NCBI RefSeq assembly: GCF_042242105.1
Contig: NC_092016.1
Span: forward strand, 4,511,501 to 4,575,500
Source of the DNA: Pempheris klunzingeri
Lineage: Eukaryota > Chordata > Actinopteri > Acropomatiformes > Pempheridae
Reading direction: 5' to 3'
DNA: 64,000 bases
The translations under genes and the position numbers were made by a program. Shown piece by piece: positions 49,370 through 62,400 of the stretch (positions are counted from its first letter, which is position 1; each line of letters begins with the position of its first letter). Below the pieces are notes generated by a model that saw nothing but the letters and a program-made list of their open reading frames with translations, was not told the DNA's origin and did no database searches.

Positions 49370-49650
49370 AAAAGTATTCATAAAGCTCATTACAGACTGG
49401 CCCACTTCAGAATACAGTATCTTATATCACTGAATTATAAATACTGATGTGTTCATCACTTAAATGCTGCAGCTAATAAAGGTGGAGCTACTTTAAATGA
49501 CTTTATATACTATTAGGCAGCTTAATCTGTAACCATTTATCATAGTCAATAATAATAAAGCTGTCAGATAAATGTAGTGGAGTAAAAGTACAATATTTCA
49601 CTCTGAATGGTAAAGTAACAGGTAAAGAAAACACTCCAGTACAAAAAGAC
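49370..49650 (+). repeat. Dispersed teleost repeat, copy C
   Basis: Contains TACTGATGTGTTCATCACTT, AAAGGTGGAGCTACTTTAAA and AGCTGTCAGATAAATGTAGT, shared with copies A (11318) and B (16100). Ends about 40 bp before the large inverted repeat. Confidence 0.65.
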
Positions 49651-49689
49651 AAAGTCTGAAAGCTGCAGCCTGAACATGAACCAGAGGTG

Positions 49690-50931
49690 AAGTTAGTTTA
49701 AAGTTCACACACATACGTCCACTCCGGACCCAGCGGCTCCTCCTCCTCAATTTCCCCCCGTGTTGGCAGTAGGAGGTCGGTCAGCTCACCTCCAGAGCCT
49801 CCTGGTGACACTGGAGGCTGATTTAGGGACCATCAATAAATTACTGTCTGGTGATATTTCAGTACCTTCATGTTGACTTGACAATATTATAGATTATTAT
49901 GATTATAACATTATACTTAATTGATACATTTTTTAAATTAATTTTTTTAATTAATTGTTTGTCGGACGAGCTTCCATGTAAATGTATTTAATCTCTATTC
50001 AGTCAGTCTCATTGAGATTAAGACCTCTTTTACCAGAGAGACATTAGAACAAGAAATTTAGACAATAACAAGAATTAAATGTGACGCAGGAACAGAAATC
50101 AAACTGAACTAAACGTCTTTGTGAGGTTTTAGTGCTTCTTGAAAAAAAATTATCCATTTTGATTAAAAAAAAAAAATAGAAGAAGCACGAAAATCCAATA
50201 TAGAGAGGCGTGTCCTATGTAGCTTCTGTAGTAACAGTATTTATTTGGAGTCACTAGACAACATTACATGACAGCTATTGGAAAATGCATTTCATTTTAT
50301 TTAAATTAAAATCTTTAGTCTTCAATCAAAACAAGAGAGTAACATGAAATCAGTTTGTGTGTAATGAAGCTTGTCGGACTCACAGGATGTAGTCAAGAAC
50401 TCAAAATATGTGCTGAATGAAATCAATTTAGTATAATGTTATAATCACAATTCAAACTGATCAAACTGAAATATCACCAGACAGTAATTTATTGATTGTC
50501 CCTAAACCTCACAGAGGTTTAGTTCAGTTTGATTTCTGTTCCTGCGTCACATTTAATTCTTGTTATTGTCTAAATTTCTTGTTCTAATGTCTCTCTGGTA
50601 AAAGAGGTCTTAATCTCAGTGAGACTGACTGAATAGAGATTAAATACATTTACATGGAAGCTCGTCCGACAAACAATTAATTTAAAAAATTGTATCAATT
50701 AAGTATAATGTTATAATCATAATAATCTATAATATTGTCAAGTCAACACGAAGGTACTGAAATATCACCAAACAGTAATTTATTGATGGTCCCTAAATCA
50801 GCCTCCAGTGTCACCGGGAGGCTCTGGAGGTGAGCTGACCGACCTCCTGCTGCCAACACCGGGGGAAACTGAGGAGGAGGAGCCGCTGGGTCCGGAGTGG
50901 ATGTATGTGTGTGTGCACCCAAAACTAACTT
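49690..50931. repeat. Large inverted repeat upstream of SWAP70
   Basis: The left arm 49690-50129 and right arm 50504-50931 are reverse complements over about 430 bp. By eye there are roughly 10-20 substitutions, one ~12-bp indel near the AT-rich TTAATTTTTTTAATTAA, and a less similar outer ~20 bp. The 374-bp spacer includes a third, partial direct copy (50423-50506) of right-arm sequence 50695-50797, beginning TCAATTTAGTATAATG. No reading frame of note lies inside. Flanking target-site duplications are not evident. It may be a foldback DNA element or a local inverted duplication. Confidence 0.9.
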
Positions 50932-51122
50932 GAGCACGGTCTCTCTTCTTCCTCCATCATCATCATCATCACCACCACCATCAACATCAACAGCCCAAAC
51001 ACGCTGCAGAAAGCGCCTGACAGCGCGTCATGTGACTCTTCCTCATCTGGTCCGACAGTCAGTTCAGAGGAAGAAACCGAGAGAGAGACACGCAGAGCAG
51101 AGAAGAGGCTCAGTTCACCATC
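50932..51122 (+). promoter_or_regulatory. SWAP70 proximal promoter/5' UTR
   Basis: About 190 bp between the inverted repeat and the SWAP70 start codon, with an (ATC/ACC)n run at about 50955-50994. No clear TATA box is seen and the transcription start is not determined. Confidence 0.4.
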
Positions 51123-51418
51123 ATGGCGCTGCGGGACGAGCTCTTAAAGTCCATCTGGCACGCGTTCACGGCTCTGGATGTGGACAAGAGCGGGAAAGTC
51201 TCCAAATCTCAGCTCAAGGTAACTTTTCTCCGCTTTGCTCGCCTCTTCTGGGAGTCCGAGCAGGAAACTCTTCCAGTAAAACTCCTCCACTGCACTGTCG
51301 AGCTGCCTTTTCAGCTTAATGAAGAAAAAAAAAAAAAACTACAACTTTAGCTTCTTGATTTTGAAAGTTTTTCATCATTAAAAAGCACAAAATCAGCAGC
51401 GAGCTTCTGTCAGTGAGC

Positions 51419-51451
<33 letters not shown>

Positions 51452-54400
51452 GCAGCACCTGTCTGTCTCCACACTGATTAACAGCAGCATGGAAAACAAC
51501 TGAAGAGTGAAACAGGAAGATTTAAAAAAAAGGGTTTGGAAGTGACTGAAACATTAAAAGTTCAACAAACAGTCAGAGTGTTTTCAGGAAGTCAGCAGCT
51601 GTGAAAAGTAAAGAGGTGATAAACACCTTAATGAAGGTTAAAGGAAACATTTTAATAAGTTCTGTGAGCCAAAATCACAGTTTGTAAAGAATCTAAAACT
51701 GTGAAATGAATGAATTTAGTATAAAGTACAAGTTTATTTGAAGTATTTCATTAAACGTGCCTGGTGAATTATCATCCCCGGTTACATGAGTTGTTCGTCA
51801 GGGTTAAATTGGATCAGTGTCAATGGGGAAAAGCACAAAAGTTAACTTTTGAAGGTTTCCCGTGGCTAACGTTGTGTCCAACTTTATGGCACACCCACAT
51901 GTTTCCAGCTCTGTGCCAGCCAAACATTGTTCAAGAAAATCAACAATAAAGGTCACGTGTCGAGGTCAGCAGCCTCCGATTCTGCAGGGCAGCTGCTGTT
52001 TTAAGAAAATAGTCTTGTCATTTTATACCAAGTCGTGTCTTCTGTGCCGAACGAGGTTGAACTCCCTCTTTTGTGGCGGGAAGTCTTCCTCGTTGCTTCC
52101 ACGGCGCTGCCCGTCCATGTGCCCGCGCAATGTGAAAGTCGATGTGGAAATGAGTGTGTTTAAGAAATGTGTGCTGACAGGAACATTCAGGGAAGTTATT
52201 ACTCACCTCTCTGACTGAAATCTACTAAAATACTCACTTTTAAGGAACAATTGATTGAGTATTTAATGTATTTTGTAAAGTAGTTTTTTTGATAGAACTA
52301 TTAATAGACAGATTATTTGATTACCAATGATAAATCAATGGTTGGTTTCCCATCATTCCAGGTGCTGTCCCACAACCTTTGTACAGTGATGAAGATCCCA
52401 CATGACCCCGTGGCGCTGGAGGAGCACTTTAAAGACGACGACGAGGGTCCCGTCTCCAACCAGGGATACATGCCGTACCTGAACAAGTTCATCCTGGATA
52501 AGGTGAGCCAGCGGCAGCACTTCAGTGCTCCTCAAACATTTCAGATGGTGCAGATGTGTAGATCTTTATGTCTTGATGTAGTCTTCAGGGTTCAGCCTTC
52601 AGGGAACAACGATGCTCATGGTTTTGACGCTGGGGATCTCGTTCGTGCAAAGTGAGTCAGCACTCTGCTGACTTCTTCTGAGGGGATTGATGCTCAGTCA
52701 GGAGAACAGAGACACAAACTTGGCAGCAGGACGGAAAAGGCTTCAGTTGTTATGTTGCAGCTTTACGGCCTTTATTGTGCTAAACACTCGAATCTAAATC
52801 AGCAAAGACTTTATCCTTACTTGACTTCAGTCAGGAATCTGAAGCTCTTCACCATCTATTAAACAAAGTCGTGGCCACATACATTATATCTGAATACATG
52901 CTAATGATAATATACGTGTTTCCTATACTTTCACTTTTCCTTTGTCGTCTGCTGACACAGTAACTCTTCACTGAGAGTGACAAACTCTCCTTGAGTCCAC
53001 TGACTGACGCTGAGTGCCGATGACTCTCTGCTGTGGCCATCGGTCTTTGTGCCGCTGAGACAGCAGCACAAAACCAGTCATTGAACGTGGAGTCGGCTCA
53101 TTCAGCTCATTCAGCTCCCCGTCCGTCCCTCTGTGATGATGTCATAACGGGTCACGGGCGTGAATGGAACGCTGGTGATTGTTCAGCCTTTCCTTTGTGA
53201 TGTCACGGCGGCAGTAGAACGCTGACAGAATTCTATCTGGAATTCTCGTCGTGTGACGTCATATCAAGTGGCAATATGGCTGAATGGCTGTTGGCATGGC
53301 AACTGGTTCGGAAATCTCCTGAAGATTCTAGAACTTCTGACCTTCAGTCCAGCAGTTTGGTCGTTTTAAACATTTTCCATTTTCTCTTCGGTATTTGTGT
53401 GGGATCATTGGTGAGATGGAGCTGTGGTGCTTCAGCGTTTGTTATTTAGAACCTTTTTTCAGTCAGTTAATCTCAAAAGCTTCGTTAACTTAAGTTTTTA
53501 AACTTTATTTAAGAGTTAAAAGTTTGTCTGAAGAGATTGTGGCACTTTGCGTGACGTTGTCCTGGACCGGTGTGTCAGTTTTTGTGATAAATCTGTCACA
53601 CAATAAGACTTTCCCTCAGAGAGATCCTTACAGTGTGTGTGTTCTTGGACTTAATACATAGCGAGGACCAGAACATGTGTTTCAGTGAGGACATTTTGGC
53701 CGGTCCGCACGACTTCATAGGGCCTTTTGAAGGTTAAGACTTAAGGTTAAGAAGGTTAAGTATAAGGTAAGAAATAGGTCATTAGTTAGGCGTTAAGGTG
53801 CAGGGCTGGGAAACGCATTATGTCAATGGGTGTCCTCACAAAGATAGAAATACCAGTATGTGTGTGTGTGTGTGTGTGTGCCCTGTGGAAAACATTCAGG
53901 CGGCTGCAGACGTTCTCAAGGTCGGCTGTAAAAGTTGTTTTTGGCCAGAAATAACCATTCAAACAACCAAGCCGTTTGCGGGTATATTTTTTTCATGAAT
54001 CCTAAGTTACCTCATCACTTCCTTGTTCTCGTTCTTCAAACATTAGATTCAACGAAAGTTGTACAACGTGTTTAACAGCCAACAACATTGCATTAGTTCA
54101 GCCTGCGTGTGTGACGCATGTGTCCTTTTTTCCCCGTAAAGCCGCTTTAAGGTCATGAAATGACTGTAATGATTTTACATCATCTGATGCCATCGTGTAG
54201 CTCAAACCCACGACTCTTATGCTTCTTTTGTACACATTTAGCCAAGATTCAGCCTGACAATCTGGTGTATTGGAAACTTTGGGATCCCCCGTAGAATTTA
54301 AAATAAAGGTGAGAGTGTGTTTGTCGCTGCAGTCTCTAACAGGGACACTTTTCTATAAGGAAATGTAAATTCTGGATTTAGGTTCAGGAAAGAGACATCA

Positions 54401-56449
54401 CGTCATTAACAACCCCCCAGCACACACAAACACACTCATTCTCAACCGTCCCACCCACCCACTGAAGTGAAGGTGACCGGGCGTGTTGGAGAGCGAGGGC
54501 GTCGGTCCGTACATTCAACTTCTCTCACTCCTGAGGAAACTCCACCCAGTCACACAAGGAAAGTGTGTGTGTGTGTGTTTGTTGTAACCAGAAAGTCAAA
54601 CCGCAGGAAAACAGAAATCCTATTTTGGTCTTGATTGGCGTTTCGACTAAACTGAAATCCTTGAAAATAATAATAAAAAAAAAAGTTACGTGTGTGTGTG
54701 TGTGTGTGTGTCTAATACAGTAGGACGTATTGCTAAATGATGCGTCACCCTCAGTGACTCACTTCACTTGTCACTGACCACTGATATCCTCGTTCCGAAC
54801 GGACTCGGACCGTCGCTGATGTGATTGTTGAGCTCAGTGACTGAAACACTGAAGACTGTTGATTTGGCAGCAGACGCACAAGTGACGCTGAAACTGAGGA
54901 CTCAGCACTTCGTGGTTTGATGGAGCATCACAGTGAAACAAGTGAACCTCTGTGACCATAAAGAGTGTGTGTGTTGTGTGTGTGTGTGTGTGTGTTTTGA
55001 CAGAGAAGCCATCACAGTGACGAGCTCGATGAACCTGCTGTAATTATTTTGAACGTGATGTATTTTTGGTGCGTGTTTGTCATTTTGTCCTCCACACATT
55101 AGCTTCACTGATCTAAAACTAATTCAGCCTTGAGTCCAAGCCAAGTTCCAAGTATACTTTGTGTTCGTTCAATTTTGCCCCTGAAGACTAAACAACTCTC
55201 TAGTGATGTTTCTACACAGCTAACACTAAGTTCTTCTACATTTCAGAGGTCAAATCATGAGACGTCCAAGCAGGGTGGCTTTGTGTTTGGATTGTATTTA
55301 ATAGGTCAGAACATTGTTGGAACCATTTAGGAGAGATTTTGATTCAACTTCAATTTTCTTTGTACTCATTAATATAAATGGAGTGGACAACAGATTAAAA
55401 ACACCTACTAATGTAACGCAGTACAACTCAAACAAACCAGCCTCCAAAATGACCTCCGAGCCGAACCAACATCAACATTATAACCTAGTTCCATGGAGGC
55501 AGAGTTTATTGCAGGGATGCTGAATCAGCCTGCATTAGTTTTAGTTAGCTGTACCTAATACACGTGGCAGCAGAGTGTAGTGGTGTGTAGCCATGTGGAC
55601 AGTTCTGCCTCCACCCCAGGCTTGAAAACTGAACAGCATGAAGCTGCTGCTCTAGATAATCCACGCAACACACTGAATAATTCATCAGAAGGGACTATTT
55701 GTTTAGTAAAAAGTAGTTCCAGTGACGTGTGTGCGGTGAGAAGATCACTATTCTGTTCTTCTGACTCCAGACAGACAAATGTTGTGAGGCAGAAATCTCA
55801 AAGACCACAACACGTGGACCAGAGAAGTTGTTAGCTTCCACATAGAGAGTTAAGTGAGCGGCGAACATGCCAACTATTAACTATGAAAAACGGCCCCATG
55901 TTCAGCTTTGTGCACTTATCAGATGTTTTATTAAAAAATCACTGTAACGTAAGAAGGAGGATCTCCTCAGCCTGTAGATTTGTGGTGTCACAGGACAGTG
56001 ATGGTGACGGTTTAGTAATTTGGGTGCACTGAGCCTTTTGTTGACCCAGTCGGCCGTTGAAGTCGAACGAGCGACCCCACCAACACCTGCATGTTGTTTT
56101 GATAGATCTGTGCTGTGGAGCGTTGAGAAACTCCTCTCATTTCTCCTTTTTCTTCACATCGTGTCTTATTCTGCTGAACACTGGTGCGTCCCCGTCCTCG
56201 CCGGGCCACATTTAATTTGCAACCAACCCCTTTGATTAAATAGCTGTTAATCCTGTTCGACTGGTAGCAAGTCAGGTTTGATCGTCTTCCAACCCGACAC
56301 CAGTTGTCTCGCTGTGGTTTTGCTCAGTGGCGTTTCTGTGCGAGCTAAATGCTTCTGCAGGTTTGGGCTGCAGGAGATAAGGCTGGCGTTTGGATCCTGA
56401 ATCCTAATGAACATGTGGCAGTGCTGACAAGGCTCTCATTGTTCAAGTG

Positions 56450-56486
<37 letters not shown>

Positions 56487-59400
56487 GAATAGAAAAAGAC
56501 AGAGAGCCACAAGGACAAAGAAAAACGAGACCAGCATGACACGACAATGTAAGACGAAGAGCTGCTCTTTCATAACAACTCCACTACTGTCCCCTCCCCG
56601 TCTGTCGCCCTTCCACCGTCTCCCTCTGCAGTCACTCACTGCTGAGTCATTCAAAGCCACAAGTCTAAAACCAGCAGGTTGGCACAGACGAGTCCAGCCA
56701 CCTGAACACATCCTCATCCTCACATGAGAGATTGGTGGCGCTGAGCGGCGACAGGCCGGGCCGATCGAGTGGAGGAGAGTTTTCACCGCAGCATTCCAAC
56801 CTTTCAAAGTGACGCTCTGCCCAAAGTCTATCTTTAGACTGTAAACACCACCTGTAGCTTAGAGGAGTGAGAAGAGGTTCATCCACTGCTGCTGCGTTCA
56901 GCTTTGATTAACGTCAGCTCAGAGTTTTAGTTGTTCCAGCTGTGGAAAACATGATGCAGAATGATGAACTGAATAAACTCTTGAAAGAACTACAAGTCTT
57001 TCAGGTTTCTGAATGTGACTCTACACCTGAACATTTAACTCTTAAAGCCATGCTAATGTTTCTACAAAGCAGACACCAAGTCTTTTTAAATGTTAGGTCT
57101 GTCACTGTATTTCTTCTTTTTGTATTTCCACAACTTAACGTGACGACTTGAAGGAGAGCGCTGGTAGTGCAGAGTTTGAAGTGACCTGTTAGTACGAAGT
57201 GTTGGGCCAATCCATCACCTCAGCTGAATCCCTGTAATCCCAAGCACGTCCAGGAAAAGTGCTTGTTTTTGGTACTGATGGGGTCAGATTGTTGTTCTAA
57301 GAGTCTGACAAAATTAGAAGAAGGATCCGTCCAGAGACTGACCTGTAAGATCCTTACCCAGACCCTTTTATAGTGCTCTCTTCAAAACCACCAGACTCCA
57401 TTGACAAAAACAGGAATTTTACCTCCTGAACATGAGAGTTGCTGGTCTAGTTGCTTTGGTGTTTGGTGTTTGGTCGAGGCAGCAGTATCCTGTAAGACTT
57501 GCAGTGTTTTTGTCTCCAATCATGCTAACTGTGACTTCATTGCTCTTCTTTACCAGTTTATTTAGTCCGTTTCGTTAAACCTTTTGCTGTTTTAATACAT
57601 CAATACTTCTCATCAATCGTCTGTCATGAAAGTCATAATGCTCAGGTTTTTTCTTTTTTTTTTTAAAATTGCTTCAGAGATGTTGATTAAACTGTTGATT
57701 TGAACAGTTTTTGATTTGACACGTAACCAAAATATGTGATCTGGAGCTTTGAGGAAGGTAGTGAAGCACACATGAACATATTGAGCACATGGACCGTCAG
57801 AAGAGAAGCATATTATGCTGCAGGTTTATTTTGGCAGTGAAAATACACTAACTGGATTCAGACAGAACCACAGAATTTTGGATGGAGAATGGCTTTAACA
57901 CCCAGCACTGGTCTCCACACAGGCACTCACCCTCCGTTAGCACAATAGAGAGTTACATCAGATCCTGTGTGGCTTTAGAAAAGTTCACTCCACTGCCGTC
58001 ACTCACTGGGCTCAGTGTGCCTCCCTCTCTCAGCACAGAACGTTAAAATGATTAAATGACCGTGAGAGAATGCAGGATAATTAGTTTTTGTGGACCTCTG
58101 ACTCCGAGTCCTGTTCATTTCTAACTGAGCATATTTTACATGATAAGTCTAAGACACCAGTTTAATATCTCACAGCATTATAATGAACAAGCACATTTTA
58201 GAAAATTTAACATGGAAAATACTAAAAGAACACAAACTGTAACGTAAATACAGAAAAAACTTAGAGACACGTAAATTACAGAAGTGTAAAAATGACCAAA
58301 AGGTTTGTGGAAAAATGTATCAGTACATCCTCTTATTGTCTATTTAGTTTTCTTACATCAGGCCTTTTTAAGGTTTTTGAGAAGGACTTGATTTCCTTGA
58401 GTGTACTCGAGTAAACAGCGGCCAAATTCATCAGCATGCTTCACCTGTTTCCACTCAGGGATCCCTCTCAAGTCCGCTGGTGAGAATCATGTGACTGATA
58501 CTAAATTTAAGTTAAATCTGTTTACGTTTGGTCGACATCATTTCATACTCCTTAAACATTTCTGGTTTTTAAAATTCACTTAAGAGTTAAAAAAGTATCA
58601 TGGCCTGCTTGTAGTGTGAAATGCACTGTGAAAAGTCATGTGATGAATTAGTAGTTTATCATCTCATTTCTCTGGTTTCCATCATCTCGATGTATTTGCA
58701 GCTGTTTCTGGTGTTACTGTTACTAAAGTGCAGGTGTGGAGGAGAAGATCTCGGTTATGAAACCAGGTTCTGCATTGCTGGCTGCTCGCACCACGATTGT
58801 AACGACCTCGCCGCGCAAATTTCTCGCATTGTTTGTGCTCCTTGTGGCTTCTGAACAGCCACAAATAGATAAGTTCAGTTTCAGGCTTCACTTTCAGATC
58901 GGCTCTTAATTATAGAGCGAGCGCTGGAGCTGTTTTGGCGGATTTGGTGGTGGCTTGTTTGACGGGACGACTGCCAGCAGGACGAGCTGTGCTCCTGATC
59001 CACACAACTGCCAGGAGTCTCCATGGAGACGTCTCTGTTCACCGGCTCGAGGAGAACATTTCCCCTCCGTGGTGCCGATTGTACCTTTTCAAGGGCTTTT
59101 CTACCAGTTTGCTCTGGAATTTGAATCCTGGAGATTTATTTATTTTTTTTCTGAAAGAGAAAACAAGTTTCACTCTGTGCGTTCAGGATATTGTGTGTTT
59201 GGTGACCGGAGACATTTTGTTCACCTTCCCGTCTTCATCCTACCGTGCTTGTTCTCCCTCATGTGTTGAATATTTATCAACGAGGCTTGTTTAATGAAGT
59301 AATATTGGGTTACCAAATCCCTTTGGCTTCTATTTTGGTAATAATGTTGTTATTATTACTATATTTTCATTATTTTTACAAATATATTCATGAATTTTGT

Positions 59401-62400
59401 ATCTTTTTGATGCACAAATTGAAGGAACTGGTGAGAATGACATTTCACTCATTTGGTTACATGTGACAAACAAGCTTGATTGATTTAGTGATCAATAACA
59501 CCTCTAAGTTATTCAAATTATTTTGATCCAGATCCAGATCAGTGTAGTTCAATACTTCCACAAACCATAAATTGTTGTTATTCATGGCTTTCAAGTCATC
59601 TATAAAAATTAGGAAATGATTAAGTCACTTTGATAAAGCCATTCTTTATAAGCTGTGAGCTTGTTTACTGTCCTCTCTGGTTTCCAAACTGGGGGTCAGG
59701 ACCTTTTAAGGCGTCCCAACATAAATCTGGCTGGTGGCGATAAAACAATGACATTAAATGAAGCAATCCAAGAGGGAAACATCACTCTTCAGCTCGCAGC
59801 TTAAATGTGCTTGAGGTTCAAGTGTTACAACCCAAAAAGGCTGACGGAGACTTTCTACTCTTGGAGATATCAGTGGGGTGGAAATGTTTCCATTCTGGGG
59901 GTTTTATCTCGTCTCGATACAAACTGATTCCTACAGAAACAAACTGTTCTTCTTCTCCCATGACTCACCGGTGCTGCTGTTCTCATCTTCCTCAGGTGAC
60001 CGATAACTTTGACCGGCAGGACTTCAACAAAATGTGCTGGACGTTGTGCTTCAGGAAAAACTTGGATCAGAACCAGCTGTTCATCTCCAACGATGACGCC
60101 TTCAAGATCTGGTGCATCTTCAACTTCCTGTCAGAGGACAGATACCCGCTGATCATCGTCACTGAGGAGGTCGGTGTTCATGTTTGGGGTGCCCAACTTC
60201 AAATATCAGCAGCAGCTCAATGACTCTGAGGCTGAGAAATGTTTAAAAATGTTCAATATGTCAGTGCCAACGTGATACCGATACTTCTACACCTTCATAT
60301 GTGGAATATAAACATGACATGGAGCTTTTTTGTTTATGCCAAACTGCTTAATGCATCAGTGTTAAATAAAGAACTTTACCACAGTCTGTAGTTCAGACGT
60401 CACCTGATCTAAACAAACCTGAGAGTCTGAAGCGTTTAATGTTAACTTAGATCAGTGGTTGGATATCCTGTCCAACCTCAGACAAGGGAAATATCCAATA
60501 AACTTTTTGGTCGATAGTTGCAGATTCTGATTAATCGTCTATAACTCTGGATTCACTTGTAGACTTCCAACCATTTTCCCTAATAACCGTCTACTGGATC
60601 TTTACTGTTGAAAAGCACATTATCTGCTTGCTTGTCAAAAGGAGGGAAGTTATTACTGTAAATGCTCTTAATAACCTAACTTCCCAATCCGAGTTGTGAC
60701 CCATTTAAACGGGCTCTTGTTCATTTCAAGCTCACACGTCTGAAATGAACTGGATTTTTAGTTCTACTATTGTATAAGTGGTGCTTCACAGTCACTGGCC
60801 AGTTGAAAACGCCTGTTGCTCAAGAGCAGAAAAGGAAGTTTCCAGCTTCCTGTTCTTTAACAAACGCTGGAAGATTTATTGTTGGGTATAACAAACATCA
60901 GAGATGAATCACAGGAAGATTGTTTGCAAAATACATATAAATTCTATGAACCAGTCGGCCCCTTTAGAGATGTTTAGCAGGAGAAATACAGGACAGAGGC
61001 AGTTATCTTCATTATAAATGTATCTTTGATGTGTGTTTTGTGTGTCTGTGCAACACTGCATGTGTCTCCACTCACAGATTGAGTACTTCCTGCGTAAGCT
61101 GACGGAGGCGATGGGGGGCAGTTGGGTGGAGGAGCGTTTTGAGGACTACAGGCTGCAGCTGAACTCCAAGCAGCAGAGTCTGAACGCCTGGGAGTTCACC
61201 TGCCTGGTGGGCTCGGGCCACTTCAGTAAGGGCATGGACCGCCAGACGCTTTCCATGGGCATCAGCGAGGTCTACCAGGAGCTCATCCTGGACGTGCTGA
61301 AGCAGGTGGGCGGCACACCTGCACAGACGCTGATGAGACGGGTGTCCGTTAATTCACCATTCACTAAAACGACGACAGACCGCACCACTCAAAGGGTCAC
61401 TTAGATGCTTCTTCTTGAAATGTATCTACATTCAGTCGTCTTAATGATACCTACTTATACGAAGCAGGTTTCTTCCCGTTTCAATCGCCTATTCTTTAAC
61501 CGCTTTGAGCCTTTTGCCCAAAAATAAATTGTGTTGGAACCTGAGAACTTGGTTCTTGGTCATATTCTACAATGCAACAATGGAGAAATCTCATATATGA
61601 CAACAGACGGACAGAAATATCTCTCATATCAGACCAAAAACTCACAGGTAATCAGTGCAGTCCATCTTTGCCATTACTGTTTTCTTCCAACGCTCTCCTT
61701 TTGATGACGCTTCCTCGATTACAGTTCTGCTAAAATGTGGTGGAAGCGTTGGCTTGTTCGCCAGGTAACAACAAGGCTCCACTGAAAAGAGTGTTTACTT
61801 TGGTGGAAAAGGAGTTTATGAAGCTAGTTCAGATGTGACCATGTGATGAACAAACGGTCGTATTTGGCGGGAGGGAGAAGAGGGAGAAGAGGTCGTCTGT
61901 CTTTTTTTCCAGTGAGTGTCTGTGACGCTGGATACATGATTAAAAGTGTCTGTTTAATTTAATATTCAGTGTGTGGATGCTGCTGAATCATTTCTATCTT
62001 GAAAAGATCTCATGAAAAGACATGAGGTGTATTTTCTCTGCATCTTAAAGTCTGATTATATTTTATTCCTCTGTGCCATAGAGCTCCATCGTCCTTTAAA
62101 AACTATTAAAGACACACCAGTGAGCCACACTGGGTGACATGTTCCTTAATTACCATGAAGACACACTGTAGTTTATTTTGACTGACTCTCACATTCACCG
62201 TCCTGCTGCTCGAAAAAAACTCACTACAACGGCAAACTTTTTTTTTTTAATCTGCAGATGAAAATAGTCTGTGTTTACTCCAGCGTGTATAATGTTTGCT
62301 AAAAACTACAGTCTACCAGAACCACTGGGGTTGAGCGCTATGGGCAGGATGAGGAAGTTAGAAAGTGTTGAGTGATGGAATAACACAGTTGGTTTTTTTT

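Larger units (their letters stand above)
52503..59995 (+). other. SWAP70 intron 2
   Basis: A 7.5-kb intron without supported coding sequence. It contains (TG)n runs at 53859-53880, 54563-54578, 54689-54711 and 54965-54996, an (AG)n run at 56451-56487, and a dispersed teleost repeat near 55310-55580. Open frames inside it look random. Confidence 0.7.

Noticed and set aside
60480-60545. GTCGATAGTTGCAG / GATTAATCGTCTATAA phrase like the repeat at 45206
   Set aside because: Too short and diverged to assign to the family.
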